This document shows, in pieces, positions 8,437 through 17,083 of a DNA stretch of 64,000 bases. Numbering within the stretch: position 1 is the stretch's first letter; every line of letters begins with the position of its first letter. The notes under the pieces are model-generated. The model searched no databases. It saw nothing but the letters and a program-made list of their open reading frames with translations, and was not told the origin of the DNA. A program made the translations under genes and the position numbers. The stretch covers positions 448,394 to 512,393 of the forward strand of contig OY282377.1 in assembly GCA_958295785.1 (NCBI GenBank), in the 5' to 3' direction. Source of the DNA: an uncultured Latescibacterota bacterium. GTDB taxonomy: Bacteria; Latescibacterota; UBA2968.

Positions 8437-10053
8437 TTATCCGTGTTCATCGGTGGTTGCTTTTGCGATGTCGATGTCGAATGCGGCGGCGATGAGTTCG
8501 CGGGTGTAGGCGGTTTGTGGATTTGCGAAGATGGCCTCGGTCGGGCCGCGTTCTACGACGATGCCGTCTTTCATTACAATCAAGTCATTGGCAAGGGCGC
8601 GGACGACCCGCAAGTCGTGGCTGATGAACAAGTAAGCCAAATCGTGGTCTTTTTGCAAGCGGCGGAGCAAGGCGATGATCTGCGCTTGCACGGTCATGTC
8701 CAGCGCGCTCGTGGGTTCGTCCAGCACCACAAACCGGGGGCGCAGCACCATAGCGCGGGCGATGGCGATGCGCTGCCGTTGCCCGCCTGAAAACTCGTGT
8801 GGGAACCGATCCATCATATCGGGCGCAAGGCCCACCTCGTCCATAATTTGCGCGACGAGTTCAAGGCGTTTTTCCCCCATGTTGTGGACGCGCAAGCCCT
8901 CTGCGATGATGTGAAACACGGACAGGCGCGGACTCAAGGACCCAAACGGGTCTTGAAACACAATTTGCATTTCGCGGCGCAACGGGCGCAGGGCCTTGCT
9001 CGACAAGCCGCGCATGTCCCGCCCCTGAAACGCGATTGGGCCTTCGCTGCCCAACAAGCGCAACAGGGCCAGACCCAGGGTCGTTTTGCCGGAACCGGAT
9101 TCGCCCACGACGCCCGTGGTATGCCCGGCGCGAATGCGGACGGACAGGCCATTGACGGCTTTGATGTGCCCGATGGTGCGGCGCAATATCCCGCGCTGAA
9201 TGGGGAACCACACTTTCAGATCATCGGCTTTGACCACAACGGGCGCCGCGCCATTTCGCGTTGGGGCCGTGCCCTTTGGCTGTGCGTGTAAGAGCTTGCG
9301 CGTGTACTCGTGTTGCGGGTGTGCGAAGATGCGTGCGGTGTCGCCTTCCTCCACAATTTTGCCCTGCGTCATCACATAGACCCGATCCGCCACATGCCGC
9401 ACAATGGTCAAGTCGTGCGTGATCAGCAGAATCGCCATGCCGAGTTCGTCTTGCAATGCCCGCAGCAAGTTGAGGATGCGCGCCTGAATGGTCACGTCCA
9501 GCGCAGTTGTCGGCTCGTCTGCGATGAGCAGGTCCGGGGCATTGGCGAGGGCCATGGCGATCATTACGCGCTGCCGTTGCCCGCCCGAGAGTTGGTGAGG
9601 ATAGGATTTGAGGCGCGTCTCTGGATCGGGCATCTGCACTTTGTGCAGCAAATTGAGGGTGTGTTCCCGCGCTTGGTCCCGCGTCATTTTGCGGTGCAGC
9701 ATCAGGGTTTCGCGGATTTGTTTTTCGACTGTGTGCAGCGGGTTTAACGAGGTCATCGGCTCTTGGAAAATCATCCCGATGCGGTCGCCGCGCACTTCTT
9801 GCAAGCGCGCTTGAGAGGCGTTGAGCATGTCCTCGCCGTCGAATTGCACGATGCCGTGCGGGTGAAAAGCCTGCGGATAGGGCAGCAGTTGGAGGATGGA
9901 GAGTGCGGACACGGATTTGCCGGATCCGGATTCGCCCACCAGCGCGACAGTCTCGCCGTGTTCAATGCGAAACGACACGCCGCGCACGGCTTGAACTGCA
10001 TGGTCTTTGAGTTGAAAATGCACGCCCAAATTTTGCACTTCGAGCAAGCTCAT
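8437..10053 (-). CDS. yejF: Peptide/microcin C-type ABC importer, double ATPase YejF
   Basis: A 538-residue fusion of two ABC ATPase domains, the size and layout of E. coli YejF (529 aa). Each half has a Walker A (GESGSGKS), a signature (LSGGQRQR, then FSGGQRQR) and a Walker B (DEPTTALD, then DEPTSALD), with the oligopeptide-transporter C-terminal extension ([19 protein letters not shown]) after each. It powers import of oligopeptides through YejB/YejE. The ATG start (10053) overlaps the TGA of yejE by four bases (ATGA), which indicates coupled translation. It is the last gene of the yejA-B-E-F series. Confidence 0.93.
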   Translation of the reverse strand: MSLLEVQNLGVHFQLKDHAVQAVRGVSFRIEHGETVALVGESGSGKSVSALSILQLLPYPQAFHPHGIVQFDGEDMLNASQARLQEVRGDRIGMIFQEPMTSLNPLHTVEKQIRETLMLHRKMTRDQAREHTLNLLHKVQMPDPETRLKSYPHQLSGGQRQRVMIAMALANAPDLLIADEPTTALDVTIQARILNLLRALQDELGMAILLITHDLTIVRHVADRVYVMTQGKIVEEGDTARIFAHPQHEYTRKLLHAQPKGTAPTRNGAAPVVVKADDLKVWFPIQRGILRRTIGHIKAVNGLSVRIRAGHTTGVVGESGSGKTTLGLALLRLLGSEGPIAFQGRDMRGLSSKALRPLRREMQIVFQDPFGSLSPRLSVFHIIAEGLRVHNMGEKRLELVAQIMDEVGLAPDMMDRFPHEFSGGQRQRIAIARAMVLRPRFVVLDEPTSALDMTVQAQIIALLRRLQKDHDLAYLFISHDLRVVRALANDLIVMKDGIVVERGPTEAIFANPQTAYTRELIAAAFDIDIAKATTDEHG

Positions 10054-11135
10054 GCATCCCCCGGTTGCGACATGGTTTTGCGGACATCAAACGCATCGCG
10101 CACGGCCTCGCCGATGAACACGAGCAGCGACAACATGATCGCCAGCACGAAAAACCCGGACAGGCCCAGCCACGGTGCCTGCAAATTGCGCTTGCCTTGA
10201 TTGAGCAATTCGCCCAGCGAGGGCGAAGGCGGCGGAAGGCCAAAGCCCAAAAAATCCAGCGAGGTCAACACTGTCACAGCCCCCACCAGCACAAAGGGCA
10301 AAAAGGTCAGGGTTGCCACCATGGCATTGGGCAAAACGTGCCGCCACATAATCGCCAAATCGCCCACGCCCAAAGCGCGGGCCGCGCGAACAAAATCAAA
10401 ATTGCGCGCCCGCAAAAACTCCGCCCGCACCACGCCTACCAGTCGCATCCACGAAAACAGCAACATAATCGTCAAAAGCGTCCAGAAAGTCGGCGCGATC
10501 ATGCTGGCGATAATAATGATGATGAACAGGGTGGGCAACCCGCTCCAAATTTCGATGAACCGCTGAAAGATGAGGTCGAGCCACCCGCCGAAATACCCCT
10601 GCACCGCGCCTGTTGCAATGCCCACCACCGAACTGAATGCGGTCAGCGCGAGCGCGAACAAGACCGACAAGCGAAAGCCGTAGATCAACCGCGCCACGAC
10701 ATCGCGCGCCTGATCGTCTGTGCCCAGCCAGTTTTGTGCCGAAGGCGGCGCGGGCGCGGGGTGCTCGAGGTCGTAATTGATCGTATCGTATCGAAAGGGC
10801 ACGGGCGGCCAGATCATCCACCCGTTTTTTTTGATCAAGGCTTTCACAAACGGATCGCGGTACTCGGCTTCGGTTTCAAAATCCCCGCCAAAGACGGTTT
10901 CCGGATAGGCCGATAAGACCGGAAAATAAAAGCCCCCCTTGTGGCGCACCAAAAGGGGCTTGTCATTGGCGATAAATTCCGCGGGCAAACTCAGGCCAAA
11001 CAGGGCGATAAAAAGCCACAGACTATAATAGCCGCGGCGATTCGCCCGAAAATTGTCCAACCGCCGGCGCGTGAGTCGGGAAATCCCAAAGCCCAAAAAC
11101 CGATCTTCGCTATGCGTTTCTGCTTTCAAAGTCAA
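10050..11135 (-). CDS. yejE: Peptide ABC importer permease YejE
   Basis: A 361-residue permease close in pattern to E. coli YejE (341 aa): NRRGYYSLWLFIALFGLSLPAEFIAND at the first membrane segment (positions about 32-58), the periplasmic QNWLGTDDQARDV motif of DppC-type permeases, and the EAA loop GVVRAEFLRARNFDFVRAAR. About six membrane segments are visible. The listed start is TTG 11135, overlapping the end of yejB by 26 bp; its GAGGAT ribosome site is very close, so a slightly later start is possible. Confidence 0.92.
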   Translation of the reverse strand: MTLKAETHSEDRFLGFGISRLTRRRLDNFRANRRGYYSLWLFIALFGLSLPAEFIANDKPLLVRHKGGFYFPVLSAYPETVFGGDFETEAEYRDPFVKALIKKNGWMIWPPVPFRYDTINYDLEHPAPAPPSAQNWLGTDDQARDVVARLIYGFRLSVLFALALTAFSSVVGIATGAVQGYFGGWLDLIFQRFIEIWSGLPTLFIIIIIASMIAPTFWTLLTIMLLFSWMRLVGVVRAEFLRARNFDFVRAARALGVGDLAIMWRHVLPNAMVATLTFLPFVLVGAVTVLTSLDFLGFGLPPPSPSLGELLNQGKRNLQAPWLGLSGFFVLAIMLSLLVFIGEAVRDAFDVRKTMSQPGDA

Positions 11136-12201
11136 TCCTCGGATCTACCAATGTGTAGGTCAAATCGCTCACCAACTGCATCACCAATCCCAACAAAGTG
11201 AAAAAGTAGAGGGTGGCGAACATCACGGGATAATCGCGGTTGACCGTGGCCTCATAGCCCAACAGGCCCAATCCATCCAGAGAAAAAATGATCTCGGTCA
11301 ACAAAGACCCCGTGAACAAGATGTTGACAAACGCGCTCGGGAAGCCCGCGATCACAATCAACATCGCATTGCGAAAAACGTGCCCGTACAACACGCGCTG
11401 TTCTGCCAAGCCCTTTGCCCGCGCGGTCATGACGTATTGCTTGTTGATCTCGTCCAAAAAGGAGTTTTTCGTCAACAGGGTCAGGCCGGCAAAGCCGCCG
11501 ATCACCATAGACGCGATGGGCAGGGCCAAGTGCCAAAAATAATCCGCGACCTTGTGAACCAAGCCGAACTGCGCCCATTCGGGAGAGGTGAGGCCGCGCA
11601 GGGGAAACCAGTCGAAATAACTGCCGCCGGCAAAGAGCACGATCAGCAAGATGGCGAACATAAACCCCGGCACCGCATTGCCCACCACGATCACGCCGGA
11701 GGTCCAGATGTCGAATTTGGACCCATCGCGCACGGCTTTGCGGATGCCCATGGGAATCGAAATCAGGTACACGAGCAAGGTCGTCCACAAGCCGAGTGAA
11801 ATCGACACGGGCATTTTGTCCAGAACCATATCCACGACGGTTTGATCGCGGTAAAAACTCTCGCCAAAATCAAAGCGCGAATAGCGCGTTATCATTTGCC
11901 AAAACCGCTCGTGGGGCGGTTTGTCAAAGCCGTACATTCGCTCCAATTCCGCGATTAAGTTGGGGTCAAGCCCTTGCGCGCCCCGGTACTTGCTCGTCTC
12001 GCCCGCGCGTTGCGACAAGGAGAGTTCGCCCCCATCGCCGCCCACGCGCGTGGTCGCATCCACGTCATGGCCTTGAATGCGCGCAAGGGCCTGCTCCACA
12101 GGCCCGCCGGGCGCGGCCTGAATGATCAAAAAATTGACCACCATCACGCCGAACAGGGTGGGAAAAAACAACAAAAAGCGTCTGAAAATATAGGAAAGCA
12201 T
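11110..12201 (-). CDS. yejB: Peptide ABC importer permease YejB
   Basis: A 363-residue DppB-type permease. It begins MLSYIFRRFLLFFPTLFGV, a typical first membrane segment, and has the conserved QAAPGGPVEQ, YGFDKPPHERF and EAA-like YVMTARAKGLAEQRV segments, ending LVDPRIDFE. The start is set at ATG 12201 by family comparison; the 24 codons upstream come from a simple GGAGAGTGATGAGT repeat. No clear ribosome-binding site is visible. A 222-bp repeat-filled gap separates it from yejA, unusual within this operon. Confidence 0.9.
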   Translation of the reverse strand: MLSYIFRRFLLFFPTLFGVMVVNFLIIQAAPGGPVEQALARIQGHDVDATTRVGGDGGELSLSQRAGETSKYRGAQGLDPNLIAELERMYGFDKPPHERFWQMITRYSRFDFGESFYRDQTVVDMVLDKMPVSISLGLWTTLLVYLISIPMGIRKAVRDGSKFDIWTSGVIVVGNAVPGFMFAILLIVLFAGGSYFDWFPLRGLTSPEWAQFGLVHKVADYFWHLALPIASMVIGGFAGLTLLTKNSFLDEINKQYVMTARAKGLAEQRVLYGHVFRNAMLIVIAGFPSAFVNILFTGSLLTEIIFSLDGLGLLGYEATVNRDYPVMFATLYFFTLLGLVMQLVSDLTYTLVDPRIDFESRNA

Positions 12202-12264
12202 GGAGAGTGGAGAGTGATGAGTGGAGAGTGATGAGGATGAATGGAGAGTGATGAGTGGAGAGTG
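12202..12264 (+). repeat. Imperfect tandem repeat, unit GGAGAGTGATGAGT
   Basis: About four to five units of GGAGAGTGATGAGT and close variants, beginning right at the yejB start codon. It pushes the natural leader of yejB away from the start. Confidence 0.8.
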
Positions 12265-12283
12265 CCCAGCCATCCGGACACTC

Positions 12284-12309
12284 GTAGGGGCGGTGCCCCC
12301 GTGCCCGCC
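12284..12309 (+). repeat. Palindromic GC repeat (PER family)
   Basis: CGTAGGGGCGGTGCCCCCGT with GCCCGCC tail, in the yejA-yejB gap. Confidence 0.72.
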
Positions 12310-12423
12310 TGCATAGACAGATCAGCGAAGAGACGGAACGGTGTACAACTGGCCGATTCTCTGACTAACTCACCGCTTCCGTCTTGCGTCTTACCGGCGG
12401 AGGTGTGTGCAGGGACTGGCCCC

Positions 12424-14256
12424 TCACTCTCCCTTCAGCACCTCCTCTTTCTCCGCATCTACCCACCACGTATCCGGAAAATACTGCCATGGTTGCGGCA
12501 TGTACTTGGGGGAAATATCGGGTTTGCCAAATTTGTTCCAATACACCACGCGGTATGCGCGGATGTGCCAGTGCGGGACTACGTAGTGACCCCAGAGGAG
12601 GATGCGATCCAGTGCGCGGGTGGTCGCCACAAGGGTTTGTCTGTCCGGGGCATTGATGAGTTGATCCACCAGCGCGTCTATGGCCGGGTTTTTGATGCCC
12701 GCGTAGTTGCGCGCGCCGGGTTCGTCGGCTGCGGCGGATGTCCAGTAGTTGCGCTGTTCGTTGCCGGGGCTGAGGGATTGCCCGCGGAGGATGACGATGA
12801 CGTCAAAATCGTATTCCCGAATGCGGTTTTGGTACTGCGAGGTATCGACAATTTGAATCGCGCCCGCGACGCCCAAGCGTTCCAAGTTTTGGATGTACGG
12901 GCCGATGATGCGCTCCCAGGACGGTGAGTTGTTGATCAAGAACTCGATTGACAGGGTTTCGCCAGACGCGGCGTGGGTGAGTTTTCCATCTGTCACTGTC
13001 CACCCGGCTTCTTTGAGCATGCGGGCGGCCACGCGCAAGTTTTGGCGGATGTTGCCCGACCCATCTGTTGCGGGTGGCGCGTATTCTGCGGTGAATACTT
13101 CCTTGGGGATTTGCCCGCGGAAGGTTTCCAATATTTCGCGTTCCCGGCTTTGGGGCAAGCCGGACGAGGCCAGTTCGGTGTTGGAGAAATAACTCGTGGA
13201 GCGCGTGTATTGACCGTAGAACAAATTGGCATTCGTCCATTCAAAATCGAACGCATGGGCCAAGGCGTGCCGCACTTTGGGATCCGCGAATTTGTTGCGC
13301 CGCGTGTTGAACCAGAACCCCTGCATCCCGGTGCCGTTCTCGTGCGGGATGAGTTCTTTGATCAATTTGCCCTGGGCCACTGCAGGGATGTCGTACGCCG
13401 TCGCCCAGGACTTGGAACTGTTTTGCAGCCGAAAATCAAATTCGCCGCCCTTTTGCGCTTCGGTTGCCACTGTGCTGTCTTTGTAATAATCGTAGTGGAT
13501 TGCGTCCGGGTTGTGACGCCCCTTGTTCACTGGCAGGTCCGCGCCCCAGTAATTTTCCACGCGGCGATACGTGATTGAGCGTCCGGCGTCGATGGCTTCG
13601 ATGCGATACGGCCCGCTGCCCAGTGGCGGGTCCAGCGTTGTTTCCTCAAAATTTTTGCCTTCCCAATGGTGTTTGGGCAATATGGACATCTGCCCGACGA
13701 TGAGGGGCAATTCGCGGTTGTCTGCGCCGCCGAAGGTGAACTTCACTTGTTGCGCGTTAATTTTTTCCACTTGTTTGACGTCCGCGTAGTAATTGCGATA
13801 GACCGGGCTGCCTTGGGTTTTGATGGTTTCAAACGTAAAAACCACGTCTTCCGGCACAATGGGCTTGCCGTCGTGCCAGCGCGCGCCCGAGCGCAGGGTG
13901 AAGATCGCCCATGAGCGATCCGGCGGGACTTCGACCGATTCCGCGAGCAACCCGTATTCGGAGAACGGCTCGTCCAGCGCGCGGGTTGTCAGGGAATCGT
14001 AGATCAAACGCAACCCATAAGCCGACACGCCCTTGAGAATGAATTGATTGAGGGAATCGTACGTGCCATTGGCACTCATTTTCACGCGACCGCCCTTGGG
14101 CGCGGCCGGATTGACGTAATCGAAATGCGCGAACTCAGGCCCGTATTTCAAATCGCCATACATCGAGATCGCGTGGCCCTTGTGATATGGCTGATCCGCC
14201 AATGGCCCCGCAACAACCGACAAACTCAACACAACCGCGAATAAAATGGATTTCAT
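12424..14256 (-). CDS. yejA: Peptide ABC importer substrate-binding protein YejA
   Basis: A 610-residue periplasmic solute-binding protein of SBP family 5, matching YejA. It starts with a signal peptide (MKSILFAVVLSLSVVAGPLA-D). YejA-like blocks follow: HAISMYGDLKYGPEFAHFDY, NPAAPKGGRVKMSANGT, LPKHHWEGKNFEE and the C-terminal PKYMPQPWQYFPDTWWVD. It binds peptides and delivers them to YejB/E. Start ATG 14256 has GGAGGAAAC before it. The upstream in-frame codons come from a mini-element whose edge is about 50 bp away, so the native promoter was probably displaced and the mini-element may now supply the upstream region. Confidence 0.92.
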   Translation of the reverse strand: MKSILFAVVLSLSVVAGPLADQPYHKGHAISMYGDLKYGPEFAHFDYVNPAAPKGGRVKMSANGTYDSLNQFILKGVSAYGLRLIYDSLTTRALDEPFSEYGLLAESVEVPPDRSWAIFTLRSGARWHDGKPIVPEDVVFTFETIKTQGSPVYRNYYADVKQVEKINAQQVKFTFGGADNRELPLIVGQMSILPKHHWEGKNFEETTLDPPLGSGPYRIEAIDAGRSITYRRVENYWGADLPVNKGRHNPDAIHYDYYKDSTVATEAQKGGEFDFRLQNSSKSWATAYDIPAVAQGKLIKELIPHENGTGMQGFWFNTRRNKFADPKVRHALAHAFDFEWTNANLFYGQYTRSTSYFSNTELASSGLPQSREREILETFRGQIPKEVFTAEYAPPATDGSGNIRQNLRVAARMLKEAGWTVTDGKLTHAASGETLSIEFLINNSPSWERIIGPYIQNLERLGVAGAIQIVDTSQYQNRIREYDFDVIVILRGQSLSPGNEQRNYWTSAAADEPGARNYAGIKNPAIDALVDQLINAPDRQTLVATTRALDRILLWGHYVVPHWHIRAYRVVYWNKFGKPDISPKYMPQPWQYFPDTWWVDAEKEEVLKGE

Positions 14257-14309
14257 GTTTCCTCCAATGGTGAAACTGTTAAAGGCAAAGGCCATCAATT
14301 TTTCCCTTA

Positions 14310-14421
14310 GAAGCCCTAACATAAAGAAATCAAGCGTCTGAAATAGATGAGTGAACACCCGCAGGAATGCCTCAAAGGCGGCCTCTCACAAATCCATGTC
14401 AACGCTTTTTGTTAGGGACTC
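14310..14421 (+). mobile_element. 112-bp IS5-like mini-element (MITE), copy b
   Basis: Ends GAAGCCCTAACATAAAG and (reverse complement) GAGTCCCTAACAAAAAG, with TTA on both sides (14307-14309, 14422-14424). It sits between yejA and a small membrane-protein gene whose C-terminal codons it supplies. Removing it would join that gene in frame to the yejA leader, an odd ancestral state, so a deletion between mini-elements is possible. Confidence 0.85.
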
Positions 14422-14650
14422 TTAGTTCATCAAAATATCCCCACAATATCTCGCGGCGTTTTAGATCGGTATTCGATCTCTGGACGATGTAATAGGTGAC
14501 GATACCCATGAAGAACAAATTTGTCAGAACGTTCAACAATTCCCCAAGGGTAATTTCCCTGAGCTTTGAATAATCCTGAATGCTTAGATATAGACCAAGA
14601 AGAATCCCCACTACAAGAGCGGGGATAATGTAAACTAGGCGTTTGATCAT
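14399..14650 (-). CDS. Small two-helix membrane protein, 3' end replaced by mini-element
   Basis: An 83-codon gene beginning MIKRLVYIIPALVVGILLGL (membrane segment 1, about residues 5-23), with LLNVLTNLFFMGIVTYYIVQ as segment 2 (about 39-58) and a polar tail RSNTDLKRREILWGYFDEL. The last residues RVPNKKR and the stop are encoded by mini-element copy b, so the native C-terminus is lost. It starts 4 bp after the stop of the DUF4325 gene, so it is the last gene of that operon. I do not recognise the family; partner membrane proteins of ATPase/STAS pairs are not well described. Confidence 0.6.
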   Translation of the reverse strand: MIKRLVYIIPALVVGILLGLYLSIQDYSKLREITLGELLNVLTNLFFMGIVTYYIVQRSNTDLKRREILWGYFDELRVPNKKR

Positions 14651-14654
14651 TTTG

Positions 14655-14981
14655 TTAGGCTGTGATGATTTCGCAACGGCTAATAAATTCATCAATTTTG
14701 GGTACCAGATAGTCAAATTCTGTCGTTTTGAATGCGATGTGATCCTTCACCTTTTTCGCACCTACCATTCTCGCCAAGCCCCCAAATGCCTCCTCAAGGA
14801 ACGAAGAAGGATACCCTTCCGCGCCATCCAAATCGATCAGGATTTCGCGATTATCCGCGTCATCTTCAAACAATGGCATGAGCATATCTTCTCTAAATTC
14901 TTCGCCAGAAAAAGGACCATCTGAGCGAAGCCTCGCCCCCGGTGTGTCTGAAAAATCGGTTGCAATTTTAATTGTTGTCAT
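14655..14981 (-). CDS. STAS-like DUF4325 protein
   Basis: A 108-residue protein matching DUF4325: MTTIKIATDFSDTPGARLRS, the block SGEEFREDMLMPLFED, then ILIDLDGAEGYPSSFLEEAFGGLAR, the conserved core in which a buried strand is followed by G-x-x-SSFLEE-FGGL. DUF4325 domains resemble STAS anti-sigma-antagonist folds and often follow a histidine-kinase-like ATPase gene, as was the case here. Start ATG 14981 follows GGAGG with good spacing, 17 nt after the stop of the interrupted ATPase. It appears intact. Confidence 0.8.
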   Translation of the reverse strand: MTTIKIATDFSDTPGARLRSDGPFSGEEFREDMLMPLFEDDADNREILIDLDGAEGYPSSFLEEAFGGLARMVGAKKVKDHIAFKTTEFDYLVPKIDEFISRCEIITA

Positions 14982-14998
14982 AGCTGGCCTCCAACTAT

Positions 14999-15105
14999 TT
15001 AGGATTTTTTGAAATCCCAACAAATTAAGGTGCCCCTGAAACGACGGTTAAGACTGTCTTTGTTATCTGTTTGACAATCGAAAAAGCCTTTGTTTGACAA
15101 CACTT
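14999..15105 (-). pseudogene. 3' fragment of a histidine-kinase-like ATPase gene, separated from its 5' part by a transposon
   Basis: On the minus strand this reads L-K-V-L-S-N-K-G-F-F and later RFRGTLICWDFKKS then TAA (14999-15001). Nothing else explains an open frame ending 17 nt before the DUF4325 start. It continues the frame of 16682-17072: joining HQKGQIHS to LKVLSNKGFF through a single TAA target site restores SLKV without a shift. The pattern resembles the C-terminus of ATP-binding partners of DUF4325 (recalled, not searched). Confidence 0.7.
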
Positions 15106-15108
15106 TTA

Positions 15109-15220
15109 GAATCCCTAAAAAAAAGAAATCAAGCATCTGAAACAGATGAGTGAACACCCGCAGGAACGCCTCAAAGTCGGCCTCTCACAAATCCATGGCA
15201 ACGCTTTTTGTTAGGGACTC
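15109..15220 (+). mobile_element. 112-bp mini-element (MITE), copy c
   Basis: Left end is slightly decayed (GAATCCCTAAAAAAAAG); right end GGGACTC. Its last base forms part of the TAG stop codon of the adjacent rpn gene. Confidence 0.82.
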
Positions 15221-16221
15221 TAAGCCTCTGCGTCCAACGCATGCTGAAAAGCATCGAGATTGTCCACTTGCACCGCCTCACGAAGCAACTGCTTGAGTTG
15301 TTGCAAATCGTCAATGGCCCGAATGCGACCGGCGAACTGACCGGGCGCGTCCGCATCAAAGCGAACCTCCAACACATCGAGAATATCTTCAATGGTGCTT
15401 TCTCTAATCCCTTGCTCCCTGCCGCGACGCATCCCCTGTTCAATGCCCTGTTCAATGCCCTGTTCAATGCCCTGTTCAATGCCCTGTTCAATGCCCTGTT
15501 CAATGCCCTGTTCAATGCCTCGGTCAATACCTTGTTGGGTAAGGTATTGGGCAAACGATGATTCACGCATAATCGCATCCATAAAACCCTCCTGAGAAAT
15601 AATACGCCTAACGGTGGACAATTCGTACGATATTCCACCTAAAATAGCCATACCCGCCATCATGTCAACCTTGGTTGAAGCATCCAAGGGCAAGGCTTCC
15701 GTCGCCTGAAGACATTGACGCAACCACGCATCCGCAGACACCCCAGACGGAGGTTTCATCAATGGCGCAAACGGAAGCAAGCCCGGATGACCACCCTCGA
15801 TAATCGCTTGACCATCGATCTCACTCAGACGAATCACCTTGTATTTCACCAGCACCTCATGGCCGGGCAGTTCTTGGATGTAGTATCCCTTATCGCGTCG
15901 TCCAGCACCGGGACGCAGGTAGATCACAAAGGAAAAGATCGGCAGGCCATAGCGTTCTATGGCGCGACCAATATAGCCGGCCATGCGATGCGACATCGGA
16001 GTGTCCGTGCTGTCCGCGGTTTGAAATTCGCAATGAATCAACGCATCCTCACCCTCAATACGCACGAGAATCAGGCTATCGGCGCGCCGGGATTCCACAG
16101 TGGGTTGCTCGGTCTCGAGCACCTCGAGCACCTCGATGTCAGCGCGTCCGAGTGTGAAGCGGATGAAATCGTCCGGGTAGGTTTGAATCAGGTGTTTGGA
16201 TATCGTATCGTATTCGGCCAT
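15220..16221 (-). CDS. Rpn-type PD-(D/E)XK nuclease with GIEQ repeats, copy A
   Basis: A 333-residue protein of the Rpn/PDDEXK_2 family (recombination-promoting nuclease, putative transposase in annotation). The likely active site is RRADSLILVRIEGEDALIHCEFQ (Asp 48, Glu 65, Gln 67), followed by YIGRAIERYGLPIFSFVIYL. Residues from about 244 form a coiled-coil of seven GIEQ tetrapeptides, encoded by 12-bp repeats, then MRRGREQGIRESTIEDILDV. In E. coli, Rpn proteins are toxic anti-phage DNases restrained by a small protein made from inside the same gene; Met at the end of the repeats could start such a product here (inference). Start ATG 16221 follows GAGGTGG. The stop codon uses the mini-element edge. 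Confidence 0.85.
   Translation of the reverse strand: MAEYDTISKHLIQTYPDDFIRFTLGRADIEVLEVLETEQPTVESRRADSLILVRIEGEDALIHCEFQTADSTDTPMSHRMAGYIGRAIERYGLPIFSFVIYLRPGAGRRDKGYYIQELPGHEVLVKYKVIRLSEIDGQAIIEGGHPGLLPFAPLMKPPSGVSADAWLRQCLQATEALPLDASTKVDMMAGMAILGGISYELSTVRRIISQEGFMDAIMRESSFAQYLTQQGIDRGIEQGIEQGIEQGIEQGIEQGIEQGIEQGMRRGREQGIRESTIEDILDVLEVRFDADAPGQFAGRIRAIDDLQQLKQLLREAVQVDNLDAFQHALDAEA
15424..15519 (+). repeat. 12-bp tandem repeat in rpn copy A
   Basis: Seven units of CTGTTCAATGCC (coding GIEQ on the minus strand) plus a degenerate unit. Copy B at 38578-38673 has one more unit. Confidence 0.88.
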
Positions 16222-16334
16222 AAACGCCACCTCGAAAAAATTGAGGAACAAAAAATGGGGAATAAAAATTACACAATCACGCCATTTTTGACAAGACTTT
16301 GTTTGACGCGGCTAAAAGATGAAAAAATAAAAAC

Positions 16335-16366
16335 GTAGGGGCGGTGCCCCCGTGCCCGCCCGAAAA
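16335..16366 (+). repeat. Palindromic GC repeat inside composite A
   Basis: CGTAGGGGCGGTGCCCCCGT with GCCCGCCCGAAAA tail, upstream of rpn copy A. The same copy is found at 39490 inside composite B. Confidence 0.75.
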
Positions 16367-16569
16367 GGCAAGACACAAGGCGAAAGGCAACCCTAGAGGG
16401 ACAAACATTGGCGGAGCGCAGATAGGGGCGGCGAATGGAGCAGACAGAAAGGACATAGCGGGGGCAGGGTGGTGGTGGGTAATCCGCGCAATCCCCTAAT
16501 CCGCGACAATCCGCAATCCAGACAGTGGCGTTGCAGAGCCTGTGCCAAAACGCCGTAAGCCAGTGCTAA

Positions 16570-16681
16570 GAAGCCCTACCATAAAGAAATCAAGCATCTG
16601 AAACAGAGGAGTGAACACCCGCAGGTACGCCTCAAAGGCGGCCTCTCACAAATCCATGGCAACGCTTTTTGTTAGGGACTC
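16570..16681 (+). mobile_element. 112-bp mini-element (MITE), copy d
   Basis: Ends GAAGCCCTACCATAAAG and GGGACTC, with inner flank TAA and outer flank TTA. The right edge supplies the codons RVPNKKR to the broken ATPase frame. Confidence 0.85.
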
Positions 16682-17072
16682 TTAGACTGTGTATTTGACC
16701 TTTTTGGTGTTGTTGAAAAATACTGGGAAGTCCATTTCCCCTATAGGGCTTTTGGGTGCGCGTTCTGAATTCGCCTCTCAATGTAGAAGCAATGAGTTCC
16801 GCGCGGCGTGAAAAGTTAGTCGCAGTATCGTATGCGTGCTGGAAGGTATTTTTCATTAACTCGATAAGTGAAAATTTCTTTGCGAGTGTCTGCGAGTCAA
16901 TGTTTTGAATGTCCGCCTGAATAACTTCCGCGTCATCTTTTTGGCGATTGGCCTCGAGCGTTGCACAGCAATGCTCGTCCAATTCGATCTCGGCGAGAAT
17001 GTGAAACCCCGCATCGCGGATGCCTATATCCATTCCGCCAGCACCGGAAAACAGGCTGATTGCTTTTTTCAA
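16682..17072 (-). pseudogene. Cytosine DNA methyltransferase N-terminus joined to ATPase C-terminus (5' part of broken gene)
   Basis: The frame begins with KKAISLFSGAGGMDIGIRD, the motif I of 5-methylcytosine methyltransferases, and continues to about EVIQADIQNID. It then switches, still in frame, to ELMKNTFQHAYDTATNFSRR and GEFRTRTQKPYRGNGLPSIF, which looks like the N-box and C-terminal region of a histidine-kinase-like ATPase. All catalytic methyltransferase motifs after motif I are missing, so an internal deletion seems to have fused two genes. The frame then runs into mini-element d. TTG 17072, 6 nt after AGGAGG, is the best start, although GTG 17087 overlaps the carbonic anhydrase stop. 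Confidence 0.68.
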
Positions 17073-17083
17073 AGTTGGCCTCC

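Larger units (their letters stand above)
15109..16681 (-). mobile_element. Composite transposon A: MITE-rpn-MITE, 1573 bp
   Basis: Two 112-bp mini-elements in the same orientation (15109-15220, 16570-16681) bracket an Rpn-type nuclease gene and about 345 bp of its upstream DNA. The outer flanks are TTA (15106-15108, 16682-16684) and the inner flanks are TAA on both sides. The same arrangement occurs at 38251-39835 at another location. Deleting the unit plus one TTA repairs the host ATPase reading frame, so the two mini-elements and cargo transposed as one unit. Confidence 0.85.

Noticed and set aside
10065-10916. Glutamine- and histidine-rich plus-strand frame opposite yejE
   Set aside because: Shadow of a membrane-protein gene; composition reflects complementary hydrophobic codons.
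15424-15519. Regular 12-bp repeats as a possible CRISPR array (also at 38578-38685)
   Set aside because: There are no spacers; the repeats code for GIEQ inside an intact gene.
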